From: Paludibacteraceae bacterium
GTDB taxonomy: Bacteria > Bacteroidota > Bacteroidia > Bacteroidales > Paludibacteraceae
DNA: 64,000 nt
Direction of reading: 5' to 3'
Assembly: GCA_024693065.1 (NCBI GenBank)
Contig: JAILLP010000004.1
Location: 62,001-126,000 of the forward strand
Part shown: positions 49,599 through 58,696 of the stretch, one piece after another
Position numbering within the stretch: the first letter of the stretch is position 1
Layout of the letters: each line of letters starts with the position of its first letter
The notes under the pieces: generated by a model
What the model saw: only the letters and a program-made list of their open reading frames with translations
Databases searched by the model: none
Told to the model about the DNA's origin: nothing
Made by a program: the position numbers and the translations under genes

Positions 49599-50387
49599 TT
49601 ATAAGTAATTTATCGGATTTGTTTTACTTTCTGATATATGGACTGCAAATTTAGGATTTATTTTTGAAATAATTTCATAAAAAATCTCTTTTGTGAATTG
49701 CTCTGACTCAAAATGTCCTATGTCTGCGAGGATGATGTGATCCTCCACGTCGAAAAACTGGTGGTATTTGATGTCCGCCGTCAGGTAGATGTCCGCCTTG
49801 CCTGCGATAGCTTTGCCGAGGAACTCCGATGCGGAGCCGCCGCACAAGGCCACTTTTTTCACCTTCGCACCCTCTTTGATGTGGGTGTGTCGTAGGCTTC
49901 CCACTTCGAATGTCTCCTTCACCCTTTTGAGGAATGCCAGGGCATCCTCCTCGCGGGGCAGTGTGCCGATGATTCCCAGCCCTATGATTTTGTCGTCATG
50001 CTTCTCCTCGTCGAGTGGACGGATATCCGTCAGCCCGATCTTCTCCGCCATCTTCGCGCTCACGCCTCCCGTGGTCTTGTCCATGCAGGTGTGGCTGGAG
50101 TAGATGGCGATGTCATGCTTGATCGCCTTGATGATGCATCGCTCGATGTAGTTGTTCCCGCAAATCTTCTTGGGACCCTTGAAGATGAGCGGGTGGTGGG
50201 ATACGATGAGGTTGCAGCCCTTTTGGATGGCTTCGTCGATGACGGTCTCCGTGACGTCCAGGGTGATGAGTACGCCTGATACATCCTGCTTGGGGTCGCC
50301 CACCTGCATGCCGCAGTTGTCGTAGCTCTCCTGGTAGGCGAGGGGGGCGTATGCCTCAATGGCTGACGTTATCTCATTGACTTTCAT
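49599..50387 (-). CDS. Nif3-like dinuclear metal-centre protein
   Basis: 262 residues, the short NIF3/YbgI form. Metal ligands are in SHHPLIFKGPKK, SSHTCMD and LADIGHFESEQF. The family forms hexameric toroids and has a proposed GTP cyclohydrolase-I-like fold. Role unclear despite wide conservation. Overlaps the phosphoesterase gene by 14 nt. Confidence 0.93.
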   Translation of the reverse strand: MKVNEITSAIEAYAPLAYQESYDNCGMQVGDPKQDVSGVLITLDVTETVIDEAIQKGCNLIVSHHPLIFKGPKKICGNNYIERCIIKAIKHDIAIYSSHTCMDKTTGGVSAKMAEKIGLTDIRPLDEEKHDDKIIGLGIIGTLPREEDALAFLKRVKETFEVGSLRHTHIKEGAKVKKVALCGGSASEFLGKAIAGKADIYLTADIKYHQFFDVEDHIILADIGHFESEQFTKEIFYEIISKINPKFAVHISESKTNPINYL

Positions 50388-51573
50388 GCTCTTTCTTCTT
50401 TTTCTTTAGGGTGATGATGGTGAATCTCGGAGAGATACCTAATCGGGCCGGTATGCCTACGCAACCCATTCCGCGGGAGACGTAGATATATTTATCATCT
50501 TCTTTGTAGAGTCCGTCCCAATATTTGATCATGAACATGGCGGGGGATATCCTGAACCATTTCGTTTCGATACCGATTTGTCCTCCGTGGGTATGCCCGC
50601 AGAGCGTTAACACGATGTCGGTCGTGTCCCTGACGCCCCTAGGCCATGTGGTAGGGTCGTGCGAGAGTAGTATCTTGGTCTTAATCCGTTCTGTCCCCTT
50701 GTAGGCCTTCGGGAAGTCTGCCTTGTTTTTCAATCGTCTGGATTCTCCCCAATTCTCCACGCCGATGAAGGCGATGGTGTCGTTCCCTCGGGTGATGAAG
50801 TGGTGGCTATTCAGCAATAGCTTGAATCCGAAGTCCCTGATTTCCTGACGTATGGCGATCTCATTCATCGACCGCAGGTCTTCGTTGTCCCAATCGTAGT
50901 AGGCGCCGTAGTCATGGTTGCCTAGGATGGCCAGCTTGGTGTCGGGACAGTGCAATTTGTCGAACAGATATTTCCAACCGTTACATTCCGTGGCGAAGTT
51001 GTTGACCATGTCACCTGTGAATACGATGATGTCCGGGTGTTGTGCCTCCATGGAGTCGAAGACGTACTCCAGACGTTTTTGCGAGTGGCCGAAACTACCT
51101 AGATGAAAGTCACTTACGTGTAGGATGCGGTAGCCGTCGAACGAGTCGGGCAGGTCTTCTATCTCCACTGTTTCCTCTGTTTTGATGAAGTGGAAACGTC
51201 CCACATGTATGGCGTATAGGATGGTGCAGAAGGTGAGGCCCGCCGCGAGATATCCTAAGTATTGTATTTTCCTCCATCGCTTTTTTGTGAGGAAGAAGAC
51301 CAAGTCGAAGGTGCAGAAGACAACCTTGGTGGTGTACACCAGACCGAGGATGCAGACGAACATGATCATCTTGAAATGCGTCGTCGGTGAGATGATATGG
51401 TTGATGTTGAAGAGTATACCGCACGACATGATGAGGAAATACGCCGATATGAGCCAGTGCAGAATAGCAGTGGATTTATTGGTCCTATTTCTCATGAACC
51501 GGCAATAGAGGTAAATGTCCGGTATGAGCACCATCGTGATGATTAATATGAGCGTTATCGGGTATACTTGCAT
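50374..51573 (-). CDS. Membrane-anchored metallophosphoesterase
   Basis: 399 residues. About four N-terminal membrane helices (1-125) are followed by a calcineurin-like domain with DFHLGSFG, TGDMVN, LGNHDYG, a late His and GHTHGGQIG, the complete dinuclear metal set. Close to UDP-2,3-diacylglucosamine hydrolase- or YkuE-like phosphodiesterases. The active site probably faces the periplasm. Co-transcribed with the nif3-like and zinc-ribbon genes. Confidence 0.9.
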   Translation of the reverse strand: MQVYPITLILIITMVLIPDIYLYCRFMRNRTNKSTAILHWLISAYFLIMSCGILFNINHIISPTTHFKMIMFVCILGLVYTTKVVFCTFDLVFFLTKKRWRKIQYLGYLAAGLTFCTILYAIHVGRFHFIKTEETVEIEDLPDSFDGYRILHVSDFHLGSFGHSQKRLEYVFDSMEAQHPDIIVFTGDMVNNFATECNGWKYLFDKLHCPDTKLAILGNHDYGAYYDWDNEDLRSMNEIAIRQEIRDFGFKLLLNSHHFITRGNDTIAFIGVENWGESRRLKNKADFPKAYKGTERIKTKILLSHDPTTWPRGVRDTTDIVLTLCGHTHGGQIGIETKWFRISPAMFMIKYWDGLYKEDDKYIYVSRGMGCVGIPARLGISPRFTIITLKKKKKEHESQ

Positions 51574-51592
51574 GACTCTGTCATCTACTGTT

Positions 51593-53005
51593 TTATTCGG
51601 TTCTTAATTCTAGCGCCACCACGTTTTCGACATGGTGGGTGTGAGGGAACATGTCCACGGGTTGCACCTCCGTCACCTTGTACTTGGCGTCCAATAGGTT
51701 GAGGTCCCTAGCCTGTGTGGCTGGGTTGCAGCTGACGTAGACGATTCTTTTAGGCTCTGCGGCGAGGATGGTTTCCACCACGTCCGGGTGCATGCCGTCG
51801 CGCGGCGGGTCTGTGATGATCACGTCCGGTCGACCGTGCTCCGCGATGAAGTCATTGGTCAGTATCGCCTTCATGTCGCCTGCGAAGAAGAGCGTGTTGT
51901 CGATGTTGTTGTTGACTGCATTGACCTTGGCGTCTTCTATCGCCTCCGGAACGTATTCTATGCCGACCACCTTCTTGGCGTGCTTCGCCACGAAGCAGGC
52001 GATGGTGCCTGTGCCGGTGTAGAGGTCGTATACCAGTTCGTCTCCCTTGAGTTGGGCGAACTCCCTCGCCACTTTGTAGAGCTCGTAGGCCTGTTGACTG
52101 TTGGTCTGGTAGAATGACTTCGGACCGATCTTGAACTTCAGTCCTTCCATCTCCTCGTAGATACAGTCGCGACCCTTGTAGACGATGGTCTCCTGGTCTG
52201 TGATCGTGTCGTTGCACTTTCCGTTGATCACGTAGATGAGGGAGGTGATTTGAGGGAATTGCTCCACCAAATGGTTCAGCAGCCCTTCCCTGAGCTCCTT
52301 GTCTTCGTGGTAGAAGACGACGATCAGCATGATCTCACCCGTGCTGGCGGTGCGTACGACGATGGTGCGCAGGAAGCCCTCCTTCTTCCTCAGGTCGAAG
52401 AAAGGCAGGTTGTGCGCATGGGCGTATGCCTTGATGCAGTCACGTATCTGGTCGCACACCTCGTCCTGCAGGTGACACTTGTCGATGTCCAACACCTTGT
52501 CGAACATTCCAGGAATGTGGAATCCGAGGGCGTCCATGTTATCGAACTTCTCGCCGGCGGCCACCTGTTCGTAGGTGAGCCACTTCTTGTTGGAGAAGGT
52601 GAATTCCAGCTTGTTGCGGTAACGCTGTGTCTTAGCGGAACCTAATATGGGTTTGAGCGGCGGCAACTCGACCTTGCCTATCCTGGTGAGGTTGTTGAAC
52701 ACCTGGTCTTGCTTCGCCTTCAACTGGTCTTCGTAGGGTAGGATCTGCCATTTGCAGCCTCCACACACTCCGTAGTGGGAGCAGAATGCCTCCTCGCGCC
52801 TGTCGGAGTACTTGTGGATCTTGGTGACGCGACCCTCCATGTAACTGTTTTTTTTGCGGGTCACTTGCAGGTCCACGATGTCACCTGGGACGACAAACTG
52901 CGTGAAAACGACCATGTCATTCACCCGCGCGATCGCTTTCCCTTCGTTGGCGACGCCCGTTATCTCAATGTTTTCCAGCAGAGGAAGTTCCTTTTTCCGT
53001 CCCAT
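51593..53005 (-). CDS. rlmD: 23S rRNA (uracil-5-)-methyltransferase, RlmD/RumA type
   Basis: 470 residues: N-terminal TRAM domain (about 1-65), [4Fe-4S] cluster cysteines (HYGVCGGCKWQ and a further Cys), central domain and C-terminal SAM-binding methyltransferase (DLYTGTGTIACFVAKHAKKV, DPPRDGMHPDV, catalytic Cys in YVSCNPATQARDL). It makes m5U in rRNA or tRNA; the exact position (747 or 1939) cannot be assigned by eye. Confidence 0.93.
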   Translation of the reverse strand: MGRKKELPLLENIEITGVANEGKAIARVNDMVVFTQFVVPGDIVDLQVTRKKNSYMEGRVTKIHKYSDRREEAFCSHYGVCGGCKWQILPYEDQLKAKQDQVFNNLTRIGKVELPPLKPILGSAKTQRYRNKLEFTFSNKKWLTYEQVAAGEKFDNMDALGFHIPGMFDKVLDIDKCHLQDEVCDQIRDCIKAYAHAHNLPFFDLRKKEGFLRTIVVRTASTGEIMLIVVFYHEDKELREGLLNHLVEQFPQITSLIYVINGKCNDTITDQETIVYKGRDCIYEEMEGLKFKIGPKSFYQTNSQQAYELYKVAREFAQLKGDELVYDLYTGTGTIACFVAKHAKKVVGIEYVPEAIEDAKVNAVNNNIDNTLFFAGDMKAILTNDFIAEHGRPDVIITDPPRDGMHPDVVETILAAEPKRIVYVSCNPATQARDLNLLDAKYKVTEVQPVDMFPHTHHVENVVALELRTE

Positions 53006-53222
53006 AATGTAATAGATGATGTCGTGTGACTTTTAGTTTTGCAAATGTACTAATTTTTGGGGAAAAGGAATTCTGTTTCCCTCGTTTTTTCGAATGAGTT
53101 TAATCGTCTACTGCATTAAATACGTATTTGATATATATAGGAAGATTATGGATGATGCGAGAAAAAATATACTAATCGTTGGAGAGATGCTTTTCCGTAT
53201 TTGTTTCTATTGAGGTGACAAT

Positions 53223-53909
53223 CTATTTGGGCAGGAGTTTCATCTTATCGCCAATGCCTGTAATATCCTGAAGGTATTCCATGTCTTCCGTTTCGAATTG
53301 AGCGTAGGATAGTACATCCTTGGATTTAGGATAATATATTTTCTCCAAATGACAATCCGTAAATGCACCGATGTTGATTTCCTTGACATGGGATGGAATG
53401 GTAAAGGCTTTCCCTTCCTTCATCGGCGGGTATTTCAGCAAATGCAACTTGTCTTTGGAGTAGAGGATTCCGTCGATGCTTCTGAAGTGTTTGTTGTTAT
53501 TATCCACGATGATCGCTTTAAGTTTCTCGCATTTGATGTGGGCATGCTCAGAGGTGCATCGATCATGGAGAAGCTCGACGCTCTTCGAGATATATAGTTT
53601 TTCCAAGCGGGGTAGATTCATTTCCGTTATGGTGAGATAACCATCGGGAACAACCAGAACCCTTGGGGAGGGCGATTTGACAATGCATATGGTTTTGATG
53701 TCGGTGATTTTCCCCTTGAACATTACTTGTTGGGGCAGTACGACCGAGTCTTGTTCCGCCTCAAATCCGCATATCCATATTTCCCTGCCATCGTAGGCGT
53801 AGTGTATACCGTCCACTGTGACGTACGGCGGGTTTTCTTTGAGGCATGCCATTGCGACAATGGTGGAAAAAAGCATGAGCAAGAGTGTGGGAATCAGTCT
53901 TTTCTTCAT
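53223..53909 (-). CDS. BspA-type LRR lipoprotein/exported protein
   Basis: 228 residues. The signal peptide MKKRLIPTLLLMLFSTIVAM is followed by AC, a lipobox-like end. The repeats VTVDGIHYAYDGREIWICGF, NKHFRSIDGILYSKD and KAFTIPSHVKEINIGAFTDC are LRR_5/BspA units. Surface-exposed; adhesion is the usual proposal. Monocistronic, AT-richer than its neighbours. Confidence 0.82.
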   Translation of the reverse strand: MKKRLIPTLLLMLFSTIVAMACLKENPPYVTVDGIHYAYDGREIWICGFEAEQDSVVLPQQVMFKGKITDIKTICIVKSPSPRVLVVPDGYLTITEMNLPRLEKLYISKSVELLHDRCTSEHAHIKCEKLKAIIVDNNNKHFRSIDGILYSKDKLHLLKYPPMKEGKAFTIPSHVKEINIGAFTDCHLEKIYYPKSKDVLSYAQFETEDMEYLQDITGIGDKMKLLPK

Positions 53910-54012
53910 TTAGGTTGTATTAAGGGTTTGCCATGTGTCGCAAAATTAATTGTTTACTTGAGAGTGGCAATGTTTTTTGCATCTTTCTCGCTAAGGTCGG
54001 TTGGTAGATAAT

Positions 54013-54045
54013 ATGCGGGGATGTCATATCATGGCATCCCCGCAT
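54013..54045. terminator. Inverted repeat after the ABC operon
   Basis: ATGCGGGGATG (54013-54023) and CATCCCCGCAT (54035-54045), perfect 11 bp. No T-run on the minus strand, so termination is probable only. Confidence 0.55.
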
Positions 54046-54078
54046 TTCAACTCTTAATTCTTAACTCTTAACTATTAA

Positions 54079-55101
54079 CTATTTACATATCTCATCCATG
54101 TACGCCGTGATGGTCTTCACGTAGTTGGCGTACTCTTCCGTGTTGAATACCCACTCCCCGCGAGGCTTGGTCTCCTCGCCCGTGTAGTGGATGTCGATTT
54201 CCTTGAAGATGCGGCATGGATTGGCCTGCAGGATGAATACCTTGTTGCTGATGTAGCAAACCTCCTCGATGCTGTGGGAGACGTTGATGATGGTAGGGTC
54301 CATCTTCATCTCGTAGAATATCTTGAGGATGATGTTCTGCACTTCACGCTTCATCTTGATGTCCAACGCACCCGTCGCCTCGTCGAAGAGGATGATCTGG
54401 GACTCGCAGGCGAGGCATCTGGCGATGGCGACCCTTTGTTGCTGGCCACCACTCAGCTTGGCTGGATACTTGTCCATTTGATCCTCCAGACCCACCCGTT
54501 TCAGAAGATCCTTGGCCTTCGCCTCTGCGGTTGCCTTGTCCACGCCCTTGACGAGCATAGGCAACATCACGTTCTGCAGGACGGTGTACCATTCGAAGTT
54601 ACTGTATGTTTGGAACACCATAGGGAAGTTGTGGTTCTCCGACAGTTTCTCTCCGTATATCTCCACCGTTCCCTCGTTGAACTTGTTGAGACCTGCTATC
54701 ACCTTGAGCATCTGTGACTTGCCGCAGCCTGACGCACCCATGATGGAGACGAGCTGTCCCTGGTTAGGCATGTCGGGTATGGTGAGGTTGAAGTTCTCGA
54801 ACAGCTTGTATTCGTTCTTCTCTCCCTTGTTGAAGATGTGGGTGATGTTCCTGAGCCGGATGACATCCACCTCGCCGTCGCCTCTCGGACTTGCGCTTTT
54901 CTTCGTGCTCTTCGTTGGGCGAGGCTCCTCCGTCTCGATAGGCTCCTCTTTCGGGTGATTATCCCTCATGAGGGCATCGATGTTGATATCCGAGTCGGTC
55001 TCGTTCACTGTTTCGGTCTGCTCCTCCCTGATGTCGTTTGCCGGGGTCTCTTCGTCCCTGCTATGCTTCATTAAGCTGTCAATGTCTATATTTCTGTCCA
55101 T
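54079..55101 (-). CDS. NitT/TauT-type ABC transporter ATPase with N-terminal extension
   Basis: 340 residues from ATG 55101. The first 75 residues are a hydrophilic extension with two copies of a short motif (NIDIDSLMKHSRDEE and DINIDALMRDNHPKE), then PTKSTKKS. The ATPase has Walker A GASGCGKSQML, signature LSGGQQQRVAI and Walker B ILFDEATGALD. Family relatives energise uptake of nitrate, sulfonates or similar ions. Last gene of a five-gene operon with its permease 26 nt upstream. The extension may contact the coiled-coil partners. Confidence 0.88.
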   Translation of the reverse strand: MDRNIDIDSLMKHSRDEETPANDIREEQTETVNETDSDINIDALMRDNHPKEEPIETEEPRPTKSTKKSASPRGDGEVDVIRLRNITHIFNKGEKNEYKLFENFNLTIPDMPNQGQLVSIMGASGCGKSQMLKVIAGLNKFNEGTVEIYGEKLSENHNFPMVFQTYSNFEWYTVLQNVMLPMLVKGVDKATAEAKAKDLLKRVGLEDQMDKYPAKLSGGQQQRVAIARCLACESQIILFDEATGALDIKMKREVQNIILKIFYEMKMDPTIINVSHSIEEVCYISNKVFILQANPCRIFKEIDIHYTGEETKPRGEWVFNTEEYANYVKTITAYMDEICK

Positions 55102-55127
55102 AACGTTATCTGTTTTAGAGCACACCT

Positions 55128-55934
55128 TTAGGCGCGGCGGTGTTTGAAAATAATTGGTTCACACTTCTTGAAGATAAAGTCCTGTATGATGCCTATCGCG
55201 ATGATGATCAGCAGCAGGGCATATACGCAGTCCATGGAGCTCTGGCGCGTCATCGTGGTGATGCAGGCGCCGATACCGCCCTCGCGGTTGATGTTCTCCG
55301 CTATGGTGACGTAGGTGTATGAGATGGCCACGAGTCCGCGGATGTCGCTGTAGACGCTGGACATCACGTAAGGGAAGTATACGTGGCGGAACATCTGCCA
55401 ATTGGTCATGCCGATCGTCTTGGCGGTCTGTAGATAGACGTTGTCCTTCGGATTGTTCGGGTTCTGCAGGTCCAGCACCTTCTGCGTCACGACGGGCAGG
55501 ATGTAGATCAAGATACCCAAGGCGAGGAAGCTGGCCTTCATGTTGAATCCGAGACCGAAGATGGCCACCATGATACCGCTGACCGCCGGCAAAGGCAGGA
55601 AGCGGATGGCCTCGAACGGTTTCTGGAACATGGAGCGTAGGATAGGGTAGATGCCTATCAGGAAGCCCATAGGGATGGCGATCACCAAGGCGATGACGTA
55701 GCCGGCGAGGTTGAGTCCTACGGTGTAGCCTATGTTGCCGAAGAGGTTGCGCTCCGAGATCAGTTTAGGGATGGCCCTGAGAACGTCTATCGGGTTGGGT
55801 AGGATTTTGGGGGAGATCCACCCCGTGATGGTGACGATATACCAGATGACAAGTAGCACGAATCCTCCCACTATGCCAGTTATCATCGAGTCCCTGGTGG
55901 ATAAATTTCCTCCGAATTTAAATAGTTCTTTCAT
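55128..55934 (-). CDS. NitT/TauT-type ABC transporter permease
   Basis: 268 residues with six or so membrane helices. The EAA loop of BPD_transp_1 permeases is seen in TAKTIGMTNWQMFRHVYFPY. N-terminal MKELFKFGGNLSTRDSM is cytoplasmic. Pairs with the ATPase downstream and the binding-protein fusion upstream. A terminator-like hairpin separates it from the upstream gene. Confidence 0.9.
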   Translation of the reverse strand: MKELFKFGGNLSTRDSMITGIVGGFVLLVIWYIVTITGWISPKILPNPIDVLRAIPKLISERNLFGNIGYTVGLNLAGYVIALVIAIPMGFLIGIYPILRSMFQKPFEAIRFLPLPAVSGIMVAIFGLGFNMKASFLALGILIYILPVVTQKVLDLQNPNNPKDNVYLQTAKTIGMTNWQMFRHVYFPYVMSSVYSDIRGLVAISYTYVTIAENINREGGIGACITTMTRQSSMDCVYALLLIIIAIGIIQDFIFKKCEPIIFKHRRA

Positions 55935-55950
55935 TTGTCATTGAAAATAA

Positions 55951-55986
55951 AAAAGTATAGGCGGACACACTGCCACCTATACTTTT
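55951..55986 (-). terminator. Intra-operon hairpin between binding protein and permease
   Basis: AAAAGTATAGG and CCTATACTTTT form the stem, with T-rich flank on the minus strand. It would give more binding protein than permease. Confidence 0.7.
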
Positions 55987-56001
55987 ATGGTTGTTGTAAT
56001 C

Positions 56002-57564
56002 TTATTGGGCGATCAACTGCAGGTCAGTCGTACGGTAGTTCTCGTTGGATTCTTTGACACCATCAGCGATGGCGTGCTTCGGACCATTACCGACTACCAC
56101 GAATCTGTTGCGGTTGATTTTATATTCGTTGGTGAGGTAATCCACTACGGCTTGAGCTCTCTTTCTGGAGAGTTCCACATTGTTGTTGTAGTTACCTGTA
56201 GCGTCTGTGTTTCCCTCGATACGGATGCGAGTGTTCGCGTAGCTCTGCACGATGTCCACGAACTCCCTGTCGATGATGGCGCGTGCCTCGTTGTCAAGGG
56301 TGAATCCGTTGACAGGGAAGTTGATGGTCACCTTCTTGTTGGAGAATGCCTTGACGGTGTCCTCTTTTACTGTAGGTGCGGCGAATTCCTTCTCTGCTGT
56401 TCCTGCGGCTTTCTTTTGCTCTGGAGACAATCCGTTTTTCTCGTTGACCATCTCCACGATGTCTGTGTAAGCCACCTTAGACCAAGGCAATACAGACTTG
56501 CAAAGGCCAAGGCCGGAGTATATGCGGGACATCTTGGAGTAGATGCGCTCACCCGTCATGCCTGAATAATCAGAGTTGAGACCCATCCAATTCATTTCGT
56601 CTTCCAATGAAGCGTAGTTGATGGTTGAGCTTGATGCGAGGGCGAAGTCGACGTCCGTCTCGAATTCTTTCGCGAACACCTGCGCCGCCTCGTTGAATGC
56701 GTTCTTGTTTTGTGACACCTCCGCATTGGCGGCTAAGATAGCCTCCACGATTTTTGCGGCCAAGTTCTTGTTCTTCTCCAACCATTCTTTCTTGGCGATG
56801 AGACCATCGGATACGAGCATGTTGGATTGTGCGGTCGATGTGAGCAGGTGTGCTCCCTTGAATGCGTTGATGCAGTCCACATCGTCCGGGCTCCATACAG
56901 CGGCGCAGTCCACTTGCCTAGCCTTGAATGCTTGTGCGGCGTCGACACCGGAGGATACCTTTACAGGTACGATGTCGTCCATCGTCAGGCTAGAGGTCTC
57001 GAGGGCGTTGATGAGCAACGTGTGGGAGGCGGTACCCTCCGCATAGGCTACCCTTTTGCCCTTCAGGTCGCTGATCTGGTTCACTGCGGCGTTGGCCACG
57101 AGTGCGTCAGCTCCTGCGCTGAAGTTCAGCAACATGAAGTACTTCATGTCCGTCATGGTTCCGCTTGAACTCATCTCTACTGGGAGTGCGTCCAATGTGC
57201 AGTATTCGATCTGCGCGTCGTTGTTCTTCAAGGCGGAACGAGCGGCGTCGAAGTCATCCATGACGATAATCTTCAATTTGAGTCCGTACTTCTTGGCGAA
57301 GTAGGAGTCGTCCTTTGGCTCAAGACCTCCATTTCCCCAAACGATAGGTGAGAAGCCCGTGTAAGGGTTAACGACCATTGTCGCATCGTATTTCTTTTTG
57401 GTCAAAGAACCCAATGAAGGTCCGCCGGTTGGTCCACTTCCGTTGTTGTTCCCTGTGCAACTGCTGAGTATGCCCGTGAAATACAGGATGGCGCAAATGA
57501 TTGCGGCGATGATGCCGAGGATGGTAAATCTTCCTAAGAAAGTAAGTCTGCTAAAAAAACTCAT
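56002..57564 (-). CDS. ABC solute-binding domain fused to OmpA-type domain
   Basis: 520 residues. An N-terminal hydrophobic anchor ends in ILSSC (C36), so either lipoprotein or signal anchor. Residues about 60-370 are an NMT1/TauT-like solute-binding domain (PYTGFSPIVWGNGGLEPKDD, DLKGKRVAYAEGTASHTLLI, CAAVWSPDDVD). Residues about 405-520 are an OmpA-C peptidoglycan-binding domain (FTLDNEARAIIDREFVDIVQ, RIRIEGNTDATGNYNNNVEL, SRKRAQAVVDYL). The fusion would tether the receptor to the cell wall. It is flanked by the permease and the PspA-like gene. Confidence 0.88.
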   Translation of the reverse strand: MSFFSRLTFLGRFTILGIIAAIICAILYFTGILSSCTGNNNGSGPTGGPSLGSLTKKKYDATMVVNPYTGFSPIVWGNGGLEPKDDSYFAKKYGLKLKIIVMDDFDAARSALKNNDAQIEYCTLDALPVEMSSSGTMTDMKYFMLLNFSAGADALVANAAVNQISDLKGKRVAYAEGTASHTLLINALETSSLTMDDIVPVKVSSGVDAAQAFKARQVDCAAVWSPDDVDCINAFKGAHLLTSTAQSNMLVSDGLIAKKEWLEKNKNLAAKIVEAILAANAEVSQNKNAFNEAAQVFAKEFETDVDFALASSSTINYASLEDEMNWMGLNSDYSGMTGERIYSKMSRIYSGLGLCKSVLPWSKVAYTDIVEMVNEKNGLSPEQKKAAGTAEKEFAAPTVKEDTVKAFSNKKVTINFPVNGFTLDNEARAIIDREFVDIVQSYANTRIRIEGNTDATGNYNNNVELSRKRAQAVVDYLTNEYKINRNRFVVVGNGPKHAIADGVKESNENYRTTDLQLIAQ

Positions 57565-57606
57565 AATTATTCTAATATTTATTTAGTTGTTGTTATTCCT
57601 TGATTG

Positions 57607-58659
57607 TTAGCACCATTTGTTTACTTCCACCTTTTCTTTCTCCTTTACGGTACCGAAACTGTTGTTGTCGATCTTCGATTCCTCAGAGAAAGAAGAGAAG
57701 GAGTCCTTCTGACCATATTTCTTGAGGATTTCCTCCACGCGGTCCTCGTTGACGGCCGATTCGAGGTTGTAGTTCTCCAATACGCCGTCGGAGTCGTTGA
57801 TGAAGCCCTCCATCTCCGCCACGCTGGAGTTGATGGTGTTCGTGATGTGCTCGATGGCCATCTCCTCTTCGAGGCTTTGGGAGTCGCCGCGCATGATGCT
57901 GGAGATTGTCTTCAAGGCGCTGCGTTGCTCTTTTGCGGATTCGTAAGCGTCCTTGGTTCTCTTCAGTTCAAGAGAGGAGCGCTCCACCTTCGCCTCGGCG
58001 ATGGTTTCGAGGCGTTCCATCACCTCTTGGTATTTCTTAGAGGTTTCGATGCGCTTCTTCTGGCTCTCGATGATGCTATCCAATTGGGCGATGTCGTTGC
58101 TCAGGTTGCTGATGCTCATCTGGATCTTCAGCTTCTCGTTGGAGGTCAGGTTGCTGGCGCCCGCCAACTGTTCTTTTCTCTTTTTCAGTTTGCGGATATT
58201 ATCATCCTGTTGTGATTTGTAGGAGTCCAGTTTGCTGTTCATGCTGACGAGTATCGTGCGCAGTTTGGTGACGTTCTCGTGCACGGTGTTCAGTTTGTCC
58301 TTCATCTTTCGGATGGAGTTCTCCAAGATGGAGATAGGGTCTATCTTCACGAACATGCCGACGATCTTGCGGTTGATGTGGAGCCAGAAGAGGGATATCC
58401 ACTTCCATGTGTTCTTGTTGAACAATACCGCCAATATGCCTACGATGGCCACGATCTCCAGAATCAGGACGAGCGTGTTGGCCGCTGCTGCCACAAGGAA
58501 CGGCAACGCTTTCGTGAAGAGGTATCCCAAACCTAGTGCGGCGCCTACCGCTGTGATTTTGGCGAATGTTCCACCCGGGCGTTTGAACATCTCTTTGAGT
58601 GACACAGGAGCGCTGTTCTGATCACCTGTGTTGTTTGAACCGAATAAATTGCTATCCAT
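57607..58659 (-). CDS. Membrane-anchored coiled-coil protein, PspA/ESCRT-III-like in layout
   Basis: 350 residues. Two hydrophobic helices (about 32-53, 55-80) are followed by a coiled coil (about 115-260; LENSIRKMKDKLNTVHENVT, KYQEVMERLETIAEAKVERS) and an acidic tail. The ISILENSIRKMKDKL start and the long two-helix hairpin recall PspA/Vipp1-type membrane-remodelling proteins, but homology is not certain. Second gene of the operon. Confidence 0.78.
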   Translation of the reverse strand: MDSNLFGSNNTGDQNSAPVSLKEMFKRPGGTFAKITAVGAALGLGYLFTKALPFLVAAAANTLVLILEIVAIVGILAVLFNKNTWKWISLFWLHINRKIVGMFVKIDPISILENSIRKMKDKLNTVHENVTKLRTILVSMNSKLDSYKSQQDDNIRKLKKRKEQLAGASNLTSNEKLKIQMSISNLSNDIAQLDSIIESQKKRIETSKKYQEVMERLETIAEAKVERSSLELKRTKDAYESAKEQRSALKTISSIMRGDSQSLEEEMAIEHITNTINSSVAEMEGFINDSDGVLENYNLESAVNEDRVEEILKKYGQKDSFSSFSEESKIDNNSFGTVKEKEKVEVNKWC

Positions 58660-58696
58660 TTCTTATTTAGTTTTTATTTTGTTTGTTGACTGTTGG

